From Bacteroidota bacterium (GTDB lineage Bacteria > Bacteroidota > Bacteroidia > B-17B0 > Aurantibacillaceae), in NCBI GenBank assembly GCA_013816615.1, contig JACDED010000030.1, positions 1 to 37,134 on the forward strand: a stretch of 37,134 nt of DNA. The letters run 5' to 3'. How positions within the stretch are numbered: the stretch's first letter is position 1; every line of letters starts with the position of its first letter. The notes under the pieces are model-generated. The model saw nothing but the letters and a program-made list of their open reading frames with translations. It was not told the DNA's origin and made no database searches. Shown here one piece after another: positions 14,405 to 21,850 of this stretch. The position numbers and the translations under genes were made by a program.

Positions 14405-16491
14405 TACGAAAGAAGTTTCTCAATTGCCGCTTCTACTTTATCAGCATTTGGCAACATGGTTTTTTCTAAAGTTGAATTTAATGGAATAGCAGGTAAGTTT
14501 TCAGCGCCAATAACTTTAACCGGTGCATCTAACGACTGAAAACAATTTTCGCTGATACGTGCAGCAATACTTTGCGCAAAACCATTATGAACAGGCTCTT
14601 CAGTAAGCACCATTACTTTACTGTGTTTACGCGCACTTTCAAAAATACAGTCTTCATCAATCGGTGATATCGTTCTTAGGTCAATAATTTCAACCTTGCC
14701 TTCAAATTTTTTAGAGGCTGCTTTTGCCCAATATACACCCATACCATAAGTAATGATGGTAAGCGATCTTCCTGCTTTAATATTTTCTTCAGATGCTTCA
14801 ATTACTTTACGTGCTTTACCAAACGGGATCACATAATCTTCATCGGGTTCAATTGTTTTTGCATCTTCGGTACCTTTTATTTTACTCCAGTATAAACCTT
14901 TATGCTCTAACATCACAACAGGATTGGGGTCGTAATACGCAGCTTTCATTAAACCTTTAAGATCAGCCCCTGTACTTGGATAAGCAATTTTAATTCCTTT
15001 AATATTTGCTAATACACTTTCAACAGAGCTTGAGTGGTATGGTCCGCCACTACCATAGGCGCCAATTGGCACACGTAAGATCATGCTCACCGGCCATTTG
15101 CCATTGGTTAAATAACAGCTACGGCTAACTTCTGTAAACAATTGGTTTAAGCCCGGCCAGATATAATCAGCAAACTGAACTTCAACAATTGGCTTTAAAC
15201 CAACAGCGCTCATACCTACAGTTGAACCAACAATAAATGCTTCCTGTATTGGTGTATTAAATACGCGATGATCACCAAACTGTTGCGCTAAGGTTGCAGC
15301 TTCTCTGAATACGCCACCCAGTCTTGCTCCAACATCTTGCCCGTATAACAAACACTCAGGATGTTTACTCATTAATTCTCTTATTGCAAATAAGGCGCTA
15401 TCCACCATAACGGTTGGCTGCTTGCCTTTTGGTGCACGCTCGCCTTTTTCTTCGGTTATTGGCGTTGCTGCAAATTCATGAAGGAAAAGATCTTCCGGCC
15501 TTGGATCTTCTTCTAATAAGGCTTTCTGATAATCTGCTTCTACCAGAATTTTAGCATCATCCTCTATCTTTTTAAGCTCCGGTGCATCAATACCGGCAAT
15601 AATTAATTGATTTCTTAAACGTGGTAACGGATCGCGCTTTGCAGCTTCTTCAAGATCATCGCGGTACCATTCTTTACGCACCCCGCTTGTGTGATGATTT
15701 AATAACGGCACTTTTGCATGGATCAGCATTGGCCTTCTTTCTGCACGAATAATATCAAGACACTCTTTAATTGTATTGAAGCTTATAATAAAATCAGACC
15801 CGTCAATAGTTCTTGTTTCTAAACCTTTAAAGCCTTTTGCAAATTCGGTAATATCCTGAGCGCGGAATTCTTTTGCATGTGCGCTAATATCCCACTCATT
15901 ATCCTGTACAAAATATAAAATTGGTAACTGTTTTAAAACCGCCATTTGAAAAGCTTCCGAAACTTCACCTTCAGTACAGCTTGCATCTCCTAAAGAACAA
16001 ACCGAAACAGGATTGTTGCCTTTGTAATCGGGGCTCATACTGTTCTTCTCAATATACTGCATACCCATAGCAATACCGGTAGCCGGAATGGCCTGCATGC
16101 CTGTGGCACTTGATTGATGAGGGATCTTTGGCATATTATCCCTTCTTAAACTTGGATGACAATAATAGGTTCTTCCTCCTGAAAATGGATCATTTCTCTT
16201 GGCCAAAAGCTGTAACATGAGCTCAAATGGCTCCATACCGATGGAAAGTAAAATACTATCATCACGGTAATACGGACTCACAAAATCCTGTGGTAATAGC
16301 TGTAAACCTAAAGCCAGCTGAACAGCCTCGTGGCCACGGCTTGTAGCGTGAACGTATTTTGCAGTAATTTCTTTATTGGCCTCATACAGCTCGGTCATGC
16401 TTTTAGCAGTACACATAAGCGAAAAAGCACGTTTAAGGATATCTAAAGGTATTTTGGTTTTCACGGTTGTTTTCAACGTAAGATCATCCAT
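14401..16491 (-). CDS. 2-oxoacid (branched-chain type) dehydrogenase E1, fused alpha and beta subunits
   Basis: Thiamine-diphosphate-dependent decarboxylase component of a 2-oxoacid dehydrogenase complex. Residues about 1-330 are E1-alpha, with SRGHEAVQLALG and the ThDP/Mg motif starting GDASCTEGEVSEAF and closing near FVQDNEWDIS. Residues about 360-696 are E1-beta, with FNTPIQEAFIVGSTVGMSA, VEVQFADYIWPGLNQL, GAYGSGGPYHSSSVE and VMVLTEEPVHNGFAQ. Fusion in this order is usual in Bacteroidota and fits branched-chain 2-oxoacid dehydrogenase best, though pyruvate cannot be excluded. The E2 and E3 genes are not in the window. It is divergent from the NlpC/P60 gene, and its stop overlaps the start of the glycosyltransferase downstream. 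Confidence 0.93.
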   Translation of the reverse strand: MDDLTLKTTVKTKIPLDILKRAFSLMCTAKSMTELYEANKEITAKYVHATSRGHEAVQLALGLQLLPQDFVSPYYRDDSILLSIGMEPFELMLQLLAKRNDPFSGGRTYYCHPSLRRDNMPKIPHQSSATGMQAIPATGIAMGMQYIEKNSMSPDYKGNNPVSVCSLGDASCTEGEVSEAFQMAVLKQLPILYFVQDNEWDISAHAKEFRAQDITEFAKGFKGLETRTIDGSDFIISFNTIKECLDIIRAERRPMLIHAKVPLLNHHTSGVRKEWYRDDLEEAAKRDPLPRLRNQLIIAGIDAPELKKIEDDAKILVEADYQKALLEEDPRPEDLFLHEFAATPITEEKGERAPKGKQPTVMVDSALFAIRELMSKHPECLLYGQDVGARLGGVFREAATLAQQFGDHRVFNTPIQEAFIVGSTVGMSAVGLKPIVEVQFADYIWPGLNQLFTEVSRSCYLTNGKWPVSMILRVPIGAYGSGGPYHSSSVESVLANIKGIKIAYPSTGADLKGLMKAAYYDPNPVVMLEHKGLYWSKIKGTEDAKTIEPDEDYVIPFGKARKVIEASEENIKAGRSLTIITYGMGVYWAKAASKKFEGKVEIIDLRTISPIDEDCIFESARKHSKVMVLTEEPVHNGFAQSIAARISENCFQSLDAPVKVIGAENLPAIPLNSTLEKTMLPNADKVEAAIEKLLSY

Positions 16492-16647
16492 TTTTAACAG
16501 GGTTAGAAGTTTTAAAAATAGGGAAAATTAACAGTAAATCATAGTTAAAACAACGGTTTTTTAACATTGGGTAATTAACATTCCTATGTCTAAAATTGCC
16601 TGCTGCTCGTCGTTAAAGGTTTGCAGTATTCATGTATTTTTATAGTA

Positions 16648-17187
16648 ATGCGTTTTTCCGGCATAAAAATTATCCCCGTTTTTTGTATTCTTTTAATAGG
16701 ATATGGCTGTAGACATAAGAAAGACTCGGTAAAAACGGTCACAAAACAGAAGGTTGAAGTTAAAAGCGGATCTGCTGCCTTTAAAGAAAAAATGGGTGTT
16801 AGCAATAAAGAAATAAAAGATAATAAATTATATTCTTTTATTAATGAGTGGTACGGAACGCCGTACAAATATGGCGGTTGCGAAAAGTCAGGAGTAGATT
16901 GCAGTTGTTTTACCATTAATTTATTTGATAAAGTATATGGTAAAAAAATGCCACGCACGGCCGGTGAGATCTATAAGGAATGTGAAAAATTAAGCATTGA
17001 TAGTGTTAAAGAAGGCGATCTTATTTTTTTTAAAATAAACAGTAATTCTATTACCCATGTAGGTGTTTACCTGCGTGATAAAAAATTTGTACACGCCAGC
17101 ACTACCCGTGGTGTATTGGTTAACAGCTTATCTGAAACATATTACTCAAAATATTTTTACTCGGCAGGTAAGTTAAAACATAAATGA
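16648..17187 (+). CDS. NlpC/P60 family cell-wall hydrolase
   Basis: Papain-like endopeptidase that cleaves peptidoglycan stem peptides, probably in the periplasm. The protein has an N-terminal hydrophobic export signal ending near a Cys (LLIGYGC; a weak lipobox, so lipidation is uncertain). The catalytic domain shows YGTPYKYGG, nucleophile Cys85 in VDCSCF (most relatives have DCSGF), His137 in THVGVYL, and a third polar residue His149 in FVHAS. I prefer ATG 16648 over the TTG 27 nt upstream because it begins directly at the signal sequence. Its stop overlaps the next gene by 4 nt (ATGA), so the membrane protein downstream is translationally coupled and may work with it. Confidence 0.92.
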   Translation: MRFSGIKIIPVFCILLIGYGCRHKKDSVKTVTKQKVEVKSGSAAFKEKMGVSNKEIKDNKLYSFINEWYGTPYKYGGCEKSGVDCSCFTINLFDKVYGKKMPRTAGEIYKECEKLSIDSVKEGDLIFFKINSNSITHVGVYLRDKKFVHASTTRGVLVNSLSETYYSKYFYSAGKLKHK

Positions 17188-18335
17188 TAGAAGGACTTTC
17201 GATACCCATTCCACAGCGTTTATTATTGATCAGGGTTACAGTGTGCGTATCACTTATTATATCAGTACTGCTTACATTTAATTTATGGGGAGGCGAGCGT
17301 ATTTTTCCTTACACGCCCGCTTTTGATATACGCTATATAAAAGCGCCTTACGATTATTTATTTATTGTTTTTTTTATACTATTTATTGTTGGTTCTTTAT
17401 TTTTAAAAAAACACCGCTTGTTGCTTTTTGTGGCATTATTACTGGCAACCGCCATGGTAATATTTGATATGAACCGGTTACAACCGTGGTTTTATATTTA
17501 CTGCGCGTTTTTATTTGTACTAATGTTTTATAACGGTCGTATTGATGATGCCAATAAATTTACTTCCTTCTTTATTGTTCTTCAACTGATCTTTTGTTCC
17601 ATTTATATTTTTAACGGCATCAGCCAGTTAAATTCTGCCTTTATTGAAACCGATTTTCATGATCTTATTTCTCCTTTACAAAATATGATGAGTGAGCGGC
17701 AATTTTTATTCGTTAAAAAAATAGGCGTATTTACTCCTTACGCACTTATAATAATTGGTGTGGGCTTATTAATAAGGGTTGTAAGATATTTAGCTATTAC
17801 TTTTGCCCTGATATTTCACATCTTACTTATCATCTTTTTATTTCCAACGCAGGTTAATCAAAACTATGCTATGTGGTTTTGCAACATTACTTTTATACCC
17901 TTATTATTCTTACTTTTTTCAGGAAAAACAAAACAACGCTACTATAGCCCTACACTTTTATTCCAATTCCCTTTATTTTACCTGGTAATAATTTTGTTTT
18001 GGATAATGCCATTTTTTAACCAAAAGAACCTTTGGCCGGACAATCTTTCGTCGAATTTTAAAAGTGGCAACACCAATTCAGTAGATTTCAAATTCTCAAA
18101 AAACGTTTTAGATCAGCTTCCCCCCTACGTTCAGCATTTTTGTAAGCCACGTGCAGACTCACTTTTTCTTTTAGACTACAATAGCTGGTGCCGGAACGAA
18201 TTAAATACAAATTGTTATAGAGAAAATATAACATTTAATAACATTTATTATTATCTTCAAGCCCGAAGCAAAGCAAGTGTTAATGATTTACAAATGGTAG
18301 TTAAACCAAAACACGAACTATTGTTTAAACCATAA
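17184..18335 (+). CDS. Multi-pass membrane protein, possibly HTTM-related
   Basis: A 383-residue protein with about eight or nine hydrophobic helices across residues 10-285. A soluble C-terminal tail follows, carrying four cysteines (HFC, WCR, NCY and nearby). Between helices lie conserved-looking polar motifs, MNRLQPWFYIY, NGISQLNSAF, and a histidine in FALIFHILLI followed by QVNQNYAMWF. The helix layout and these residues are reminiscent of HTTM (vitamin-K-dependent gamma-carboxylase-like) membrane domains, but I am not sure of the match. It overlaps the NlpC/P60 gene by 4 nt, which argues for a shared envelope role. Function is not known. Confidence 0.6.
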   Translation: MIEGLSIPIPQRLLLIRVTVCVSLIISVLLTFNLWGGERIFPYTPAFDIRYIKAPYDYLFIVFFILFIVGSLFLKKHRLLLFVALLLATAMVIFDMNRLQPWFYIYCAFLFVLMFYNGRIDDANKFTSFFIVLQLIFCSIYIFNGISQLNSAFIETDFHDLISPLQNMMSERQFLFVKKIGVFTPYALIIIGVGLLIRVVRYLAITFALIFHILLIIFLFPTQVNQNYAMWFCNITFIPLLFLLFSGKTKQRYYSPTLLFQFPLFYLVIILFWIMPFFNQKNLWPDNLSSNFKSGNTNSVDFKFSKNVLDQLPPYVQHFCKPRADSLFLLDYNSWCRNELNTNCYRENITFNNIYYYLQARSKASVNDLQMVVKPKHELLFKP

Positions 18336-18351
18336 GGTAACTTTATATTTG
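18321..18351 (+). promoter_or_regulatory. Bacteroidota-type promoter for the OmpH-like gene
   Basis: TTG (18321-18323), a 20-nt spacer and a perfect TATATTTG (18344-18351) end 18 nt before the ATG. It lies over the 3' end of the preceding gene, so the OmpH-like gene can be transcribed independently. Confidence 0.7.
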
Positions 18352-18369
18352 TATTAAAATTAAATTTAA

Positions 18370-19023
18370 ATGAACAAGATTATTATTGGAGTTAATGTTG
18401 TGTTGGTAGCCGCTGTAGGATTTTTATTTTACAAGGTAAACGATATAAGTAGCTCTGTGCCGGAGAAAACTGAAATTACAGAAGAAAATAAGATCGATCA
18501 AAAAACTGTTGAAACAAAAACAACTGCACCTGTTGGAAATATACCAACCGGCAAAATAGCCTTTGTAAATATTGATATTTTAAATGATAAAAGTTTAGAG
18601 GTTATTGACCTTATTGCCGAATCAAAAAGAAAAAAATCGAGTATTGAAGCCAGTGTAGAAAACCTGAGCATGCAATATCAAAAAAAGGTTGAAGAATTTC
18701 AAATGTCACAAAAAGCCGGCATTGCGCCACAAAGCGAGTTAGAAGCAAAAGCAAGAGAAATACAGGCTATTGAAAAAGAAGCACAAAATAAGCAGATACA
18801 AATGGATAATTTATCGATTGATATTGGCGAAAAAAATGCATCCTTCCAAAAAAATGTAAAAGATTTTTTAATAAAATGGAACAACGGAAAATATGATTAT
18901 ATTTTATCATATAGCGACGCTGTACCAACCATGCTTTTAGGAAATGCGACTTTGGATATTACCGACCAGATCGTTACACAGTTTAACGATGAATACAAAG
19001 AACGTAAGGGCAAGAAAAAATAA
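18370..19023 (+). CDS. OmpH/Skp-like periplasmic chaperone
   Basis: A 217-residue protein with an uncleaved-looking N-terminal hydrophobic segment (about residues 3-22) and a polar linker. The Skp-type core follows, GKIAFVNIDILNDKSLEV. A long coiled coil (about 80-145) forms the tentacle part, and the C-terminal strand region (GKYDYILSYSDAVPTMLLGN) closes it. Family members bind unfolded outer-membrane proteins in the periplasm. The N-terminal segment may tether this one to the inner membrane. It has its own consensus promoter and is followed 5 nt later by the MazG-like gene, which is probably co-transcribed. Confidence 0.87.
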   Translation: MNKIIIGVNVVLVAAVGFLFYKVNDISSSVPEKTEITEENKIDQKTVETKTTAPVGNIPTGKIAFVNIDILNDKSLEVIDLIAESKRKKSSIEASVENLSMQYQKKVEEFQMSQKAGIAPQSELEAKAREIQAIEKEAQNKQIQMDNLSIDIGEKNASFQKNVKDFLIKWNNGKYDYILSYSDAVPTMLLGNATLDITDQIVTQFNDEYKERKGKKK

Positions 19024-19028
19024 TTGAC

Positions 19029-19421
19029 ATGAGTAAGTTATACGAAAAAATAAGATCAGTAGAAGAATTTCACAACATTTTTAAAATTGGAAATGCTGAT
19101 GAAATGAAGTTGATAGATGAGAAAGATTATACTTTACGTTATAACTTAATTAAAGAAGAGAACGAAGAATACCTTGAAGCCTGTAAAAATGGTGATATGA
19201 CCGAAATTGCAGATGCCTTGGGAGATCAGTTATACATTATATTCGGTACTATTTTAAAACACGGCCTGCAACATAAGATCGAAGAAGTTTACGACGAAAT
19301 TCATCGCAGCAATATGAGCAAACTCGACGAAAAGGGACTACCTATTTTTAGAGAAGACGGTAAGATCTTAAAATCAAATTTGTATTTTAAGCCTGAGATC
19401 AAAAAAATCCTGGATAAATAG
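19029..19421 (+). CDS. MazG-like nucleoside triphosphate pyrophosphohydrolase
   Basis: A 130-residue all-alpha NTP-PPase, cytosolic. The metal-binding pattern is EENEEYLEA, followed about 15 residues later by EIADALGDQLYIIFG, which supplies the EExxE and ExxD carboxylates. Members of this group hydrolyse NTPs or dNTPs to NMP and PPi, often as house-cleaning enzymes. The C-terminal sequence SNMSKLDEKGLPIFREDGKI is characteristic of the phosphoribosyl-ATP-pyrophosphohydrolase-like branch. There are no other histidine-biosynthesis genes nearby, so a HisE role is unlikely. It lies 5 nt after the OmpH-like gene and ends at a palindromic repeat in a convergent gap. Confidence 0.87.
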   Translation: MSKLYEKIRSVEEFHNIFKIGNADEMKLIDEKDYTLRYNLIKEENEEYLEACKNGDMTEIADALGDQLYIIFGTILKHGLQHKIEEVYDEIHRSNMSKLDEKGLPIFREDGKILKSNLYFKPEIKKILDK

Positions 19422-19443
19422 CCAACAACTTTATCAAAAATAA

Positions 19444-19511
19444 GCCACAGATTGCGCTGATTCACACAGATGATCAATAAAAAAATCTGCTGGATCTGTG
19501 AAATCTGTGGC
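19444..19511. repeat. Palindromic intergenic repeat (GCCACAGATT type)
   Basis: Left arm GCCACAGATTGCGCTGATTC (continuing to 19471) pairs imperfectly with a right arm at 19485-19511 ending CTGTGAAATCTGTGGC. The ten terminal bases GCCACAGATT/AATCTGTGGC match exactly. It fills most of the 103-nt gap between two convergent genes and may serve as a bidirectional terminator. A half copy is at 6021-6039. Confidence 0.75.
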
Positions 19512-19524
19512 GAAAAAATACTGA

Positions 19525-19881
19525 TTACTTCGGTTTTTTCTTCTCCTCAATTTGTGCCGCAGTTAAAGGCACAACATTAATAGTAAGATTATTTGAGCGG
19601 GATTCTTCAACAATTACATCTGTTACAATTGCATCAGCATACTCATCACTTTGAAGCTTCACTTTATACGTTCCTTTTTCTAAAGAAACCCTTCCTAATA
19701 AACCATCGTTAGTGGAAGTTAAATTCAACTTCATAGTATCATTAATGGTAATTTCAAATTCCCTTCTTTCAATAGGAATTTCTACTTCTTTAATTTTTTG
19801 GGCAACATAAATACGTATGCACTGCGCGTTAGTTGTAAATACAGCAAGCGCAAAAAATGCAATAAAAAATAGTTGTTTCAT
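19525..19881 (-). CDS. Small secreted protein, unknown function
   Basis: A 118-residue protein with a clear Sec signal peptide (MKQLFFIAFFALAVFTTNAQ, cleaved about residue 19). The rest is beta-rich: LLGRVSLEKGTYKVKLQSDE and NLTINVVPLT resemble a single Ig-like or PEGA-like fold that binds or presents at the cell surface. The mature part has one Cys, just after the cleavage site, but no lipobox. It ends in a basic tail (EEKKKPK). I cannot name a family. It follows the rhomboid gene on the same strand with a 74-nt gap containing its own promoter-like sequence. Confidence 0.7.
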   Translation of the reverse strand: MKQLFFIAFFALAVFTTNAQCIRIYVAQKIKEVEIPIERREFEITINDTMKLNLTSTNDGLLGRVSLEKGTYKVKLQSDEYADAIVTDVIVEESRSNNLTINVVPLTAAQIEEKKKPK

Positions 19882-19895
19882 GTTTTATAGGGTAC

Positions 19896-19926
19896 ACTAA
19901 GTTAATAATAAATTAAAACCCACCAA
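19896..19926 (-). promoter_or_regulatory. Promoter-like sequence for the small secreted protein
   Basis: On the minus strand TTG (19926-19924), a 20-nt spacer and TAACTTAG (19903-19896) lie 14 nt before the ATG. TAACTTAG deviates from TAnnTTTG at one position. The same octamer occurs at 20617-20610 upstream of the rhomboid gene. Confidence 0.45.
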
Positions 19927-19955
19927 CATTTGCTGCGATTTTTTTTGAAATATAA

Positions 19956-20594
19956 CTAAAAAGAATTCTTGATCTGGTTAATAAACCTTGCTAATACATC
20001 GTGCTTTAAGATCAATATAAACACAATACCGAAAATAGCGCCCCAGAAATGTGACTCATGACTGATGTTATCACTGTAATCAGTTGTTTTTTTACGGCGT
20101 ATCAAATAATAACTCACACCTAATAATAATATCCCGGCTATCCATCCCTTCATAGGAAAAAAGAAAAGCGAGATATCACTCAGCGGACTGATCATTATAT
20201 AACAAAACATAATGGACGAAATAGCACCACTCGCTCCAAGTGATGAGTAATCAGGGTTATTTTTATTTCTGAAATATTCTGTAAAGGAGGCTGCGTAAAT
20301 ACCACCTGTAAATAAAATAATGTAATATATTTTTCCCAGTCGCGGATCTTTAAATACCGCTGGATTGCCAAAATAACCCTCTTCTAAAGCCAGGCCAAAA
20401 CTATATAATGCAAGACAATTAAAAGCCAGGTGCATAAAATCACCATGAATAAAAGCATGCGTTAAAAAACGATAGTGCTCTTTATTGTGATGAATAGAAT
20501 AAGGATGGAATAAATATTTGCTCATCACGTTTCTATTACTAAAACAGTAAACCGAAAAACCAATTATGATAGCTAAAAATGTGTACGTGATCAT
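19956..20594 (-). CDS. Rhomboid family intramembrane serine protease
   Basis: Six-helix rhomboid fold of about 212 residues in the inner membrane, cleaving within or near transmembrane segments of substrates. The catalytic Ser122 is in LGASGAISS and His182 in SHFWGAIFG. The loop-1 region reads HYRFLTHAFIHGDFMHLAFN, also typical. The ATG at 20594 (MITYTFLAII) is preferred over the TTG four codons upstream, because it starts just before the first helix. It is the third gene of a minus-strand series starting with crcB. Substrates are unknown. Confidence 0.93.
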   Translation of the reverse strand: MITYTFLAIIIGFSVYCFSNRNVMSKYLFHPYSIHHNKEHYRFLTHAFIHGDFMHLAFNCLALYSFGLALEEGYFGNPAVFKDPRLGKIYYIILFTGGIYAASFTEYFRNKNNPDYSSLGASGAISSIMFCYIMISPLSDISLFFFPMKGWIAGILLLGVSYYLIRRKKTTDYSDNISHESHFWGAIFGIVFILILKHDVLARFINQIKNSF

Positions 20595-20663
20595 CTTAAA
20601 ATGCAAGGCCTAAGTTAAACTTTATTCCCATATCAGATTCGGCTAAATTAAATAAGCGACTTT

Positions 20664-21332
20664 TTAGTTGTCAGTATAGTCATCGTCGCGTTTTAAATAC
20701 TTATTAATAAGAAAATGTCCAAGATATATAAAAGGTATCAGGCAAATAGCAATTAGTAATTTAAAAGAATAACCCCAGGTAGCATTGTGAATAAACTCGT
20801 TCATCGTCCATTTTCCCGGCAATACAAAAGCAACGTACTGTACAATGAATGTATCCACTAACTGGCTAACAACCGTACTACCAGTAGCGCGCAGCCAGAT
20901 CATACTTTTACCTGTTTTATTTCTGAACAACCAAAAAACATACACATCCACTAATTGCGAAACAAAAAACGCAATAATGCTTCCAACAATTATCCATTGG
21001 CTCTGGCCAAAAACGGTGTTAAATGTTTCGTCATTTACAGGACTAAATGCAACCGCTTTAATATTTAAACCAATTGAAATTAAAATAAAAGTGTAAGCAA
21101 TTAAGCCAACGGTTATGTACGTAAGTTTGCGAACACCTTGTTTACCATAATGCTCATTAATAAGATCGGTTAAAATAAAAACCACAGGCCATAAAATAAT
21201 ACCAATGCTTTGCGTGAACAGGCCAAAGAATTGAATAAGCTTACCGCCAATTAATTCGGCAACTATTGCATTTGTAATAAAAAATCCTGCCAGGATTATA
21301 AAGACAAGATCTTTACGTTTATTAAAATCCAT
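20664..21332 (-). CDS. Queuosine precursor transporter (YhhQ/VUT family)
   Basis: A six-helix inner-membrane protein of 222 residues. Family motifs are NAIVAELIGGKLIQ near helix 1, FILTDLINEHYGKQGVRK between helices 2 and 3, and SQLVDVYVFWLFRNKT plus STVVSQLVDTFIVQ in the second half. YhhQ-type proteins import preQ0/preQ1 for queuosine synthesis. That matches the presence of tgt elsewhere in this window; no preQ1 biosynthesis genes are visible here. It starts 7 nt after crcB ends, so the two are co-transcribed. No preQ1 riboswitch is possible in that 7-nt gap. Confidence 0.9.
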   Translation of the reverse strand: MDFNKRKDLVFIILAGFFITNAIVAELIGGKLIQFFGLFTQSIGIILWPVVFILTDLINEHYGKQGVRKLTYITVGLIAYTFILISIGLNIKAVAFSPVNDETFNTVFGQSQWIIVGSIIAFFVSQLVDVYVFWLFRNKTGKSMIWLRATGSTVVSQLVDTFIVQYVAFVLPGKWTMNEFIHNATWGYSFKLLIAICLIPFIYLGHFLINKYLKRDDDYTDN

Positions 21333-21339
21333 ATGATCT

Positions 21340-21723
21340 TTAAGCTGCTTGCCTGTTAAACATGTAAAAAATAAAAAGACAGATCAATGTGCTGAAAATG
21401 ATATTTAAAAAAGCATACAAGAACAATCCCTGTTTTATCATTAAAAAAGTTTCGTAACCAAAGGTTGAAAAAGTACTTAATCCACCACAAAATCCGGTTA
21501 AAATTAACAGTTTTAAAGTAGTTGTCGAACCACTCCCACCTTCGTTTAAAACAATTTTATTGTTAATTACCCACATAGTAACTGCAAATACAAGGCAGGC
21601 GGTAATATTTGAAATAAAAGTTGCAATTGGTAAAGAAGAAGCTATCCTTAAAAAGCCTAAACCTATTATGTACCTAAGTACACAACCTACTCCACCTCCA
21701 ATAAAAATCAATAAAATATTCAT
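21340..21723 (-). CDS. crcB: Fluoride ion exporter CrcB/Fluc
   Basis: A small four-helix membrane protein (127 residues) that assembles as an antiparallel dimer and exports fluoride. It shows GGGVGCVLRYIIGLGF in helix 1, a polar SNITACLVFAV segment in helix 2, and the phenylalanine-rich GFCGGLSTFSTFGYETF motif in helix 3, which lines the pore. A single copy implies a homodimer. A perfect -7 box lies upstream, leaving only about 15 nt of leader. This is too short for a fluoride riboswitch, and none is seen. Confidence 0.93.
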   Translation of the reverse strand: MNILLIFIGGGVGCVLRYIIGLGFLRIASSLPIATFISNITACLVFAVTMWVINNKIVLNEGGSGSTTTLKLLILTGFCGGLSTFSTFGYETFLMIKQGLFLYAFLNIIFSTLICLFIFYMFNRQAA

Positions 21724-21745
21724 CCTTAAAGATCGTATAAAACCT

Positions 21746-21753
21746 CAAATTTA
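21746..21753 (-). promoter_or_regulatory. -7 promoter box for crcB
   Basis: TAAATTTG on the minus strand is a perfect TAnnTTTG, 22 nt before the crcB ATG. A convincing -33 TTG at normal spacing is not seen. Confidence 0.5.
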
Positions 21754-21801
21754 TACATTTTAACTAAAAATATGCCTAAATCCAATTTAGATAGTGCTTA
21801 T

Positions 21802-21831
21802 TTGATTTAAATCTTTGATTTTGTATATTCG
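21802..21831 (+). promoter_or_regulatory. Promoter for the M17 aminopeptidase gene
   Basis: TTG (21802-21804, within TTTG), a 19-nt spacer and TATATTCG (21824-21831) lie 19 nt before ATG 21851. Because the upstream TTG at 21815 falls between the two boxes, it cannot be the start codon of this transcript. Confidence 0.6.
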
Positions 21832-21850
21832 TACACAACCAAAACGTATT

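Noticed and set aside
16590-16958. 122-codon minus-strand ORF
   Set aside because: It is antisense to the well-supported NlpC/P60 gene, including its catalytic Cys region, and has no family features.
21724-21760. Fluoride riboswitch before crcB
   Set aside because: The -7 box leaves a leader of about 15 nt, too short for the pseudoknotted aptamer, and no GGNGAU-like core was seen.
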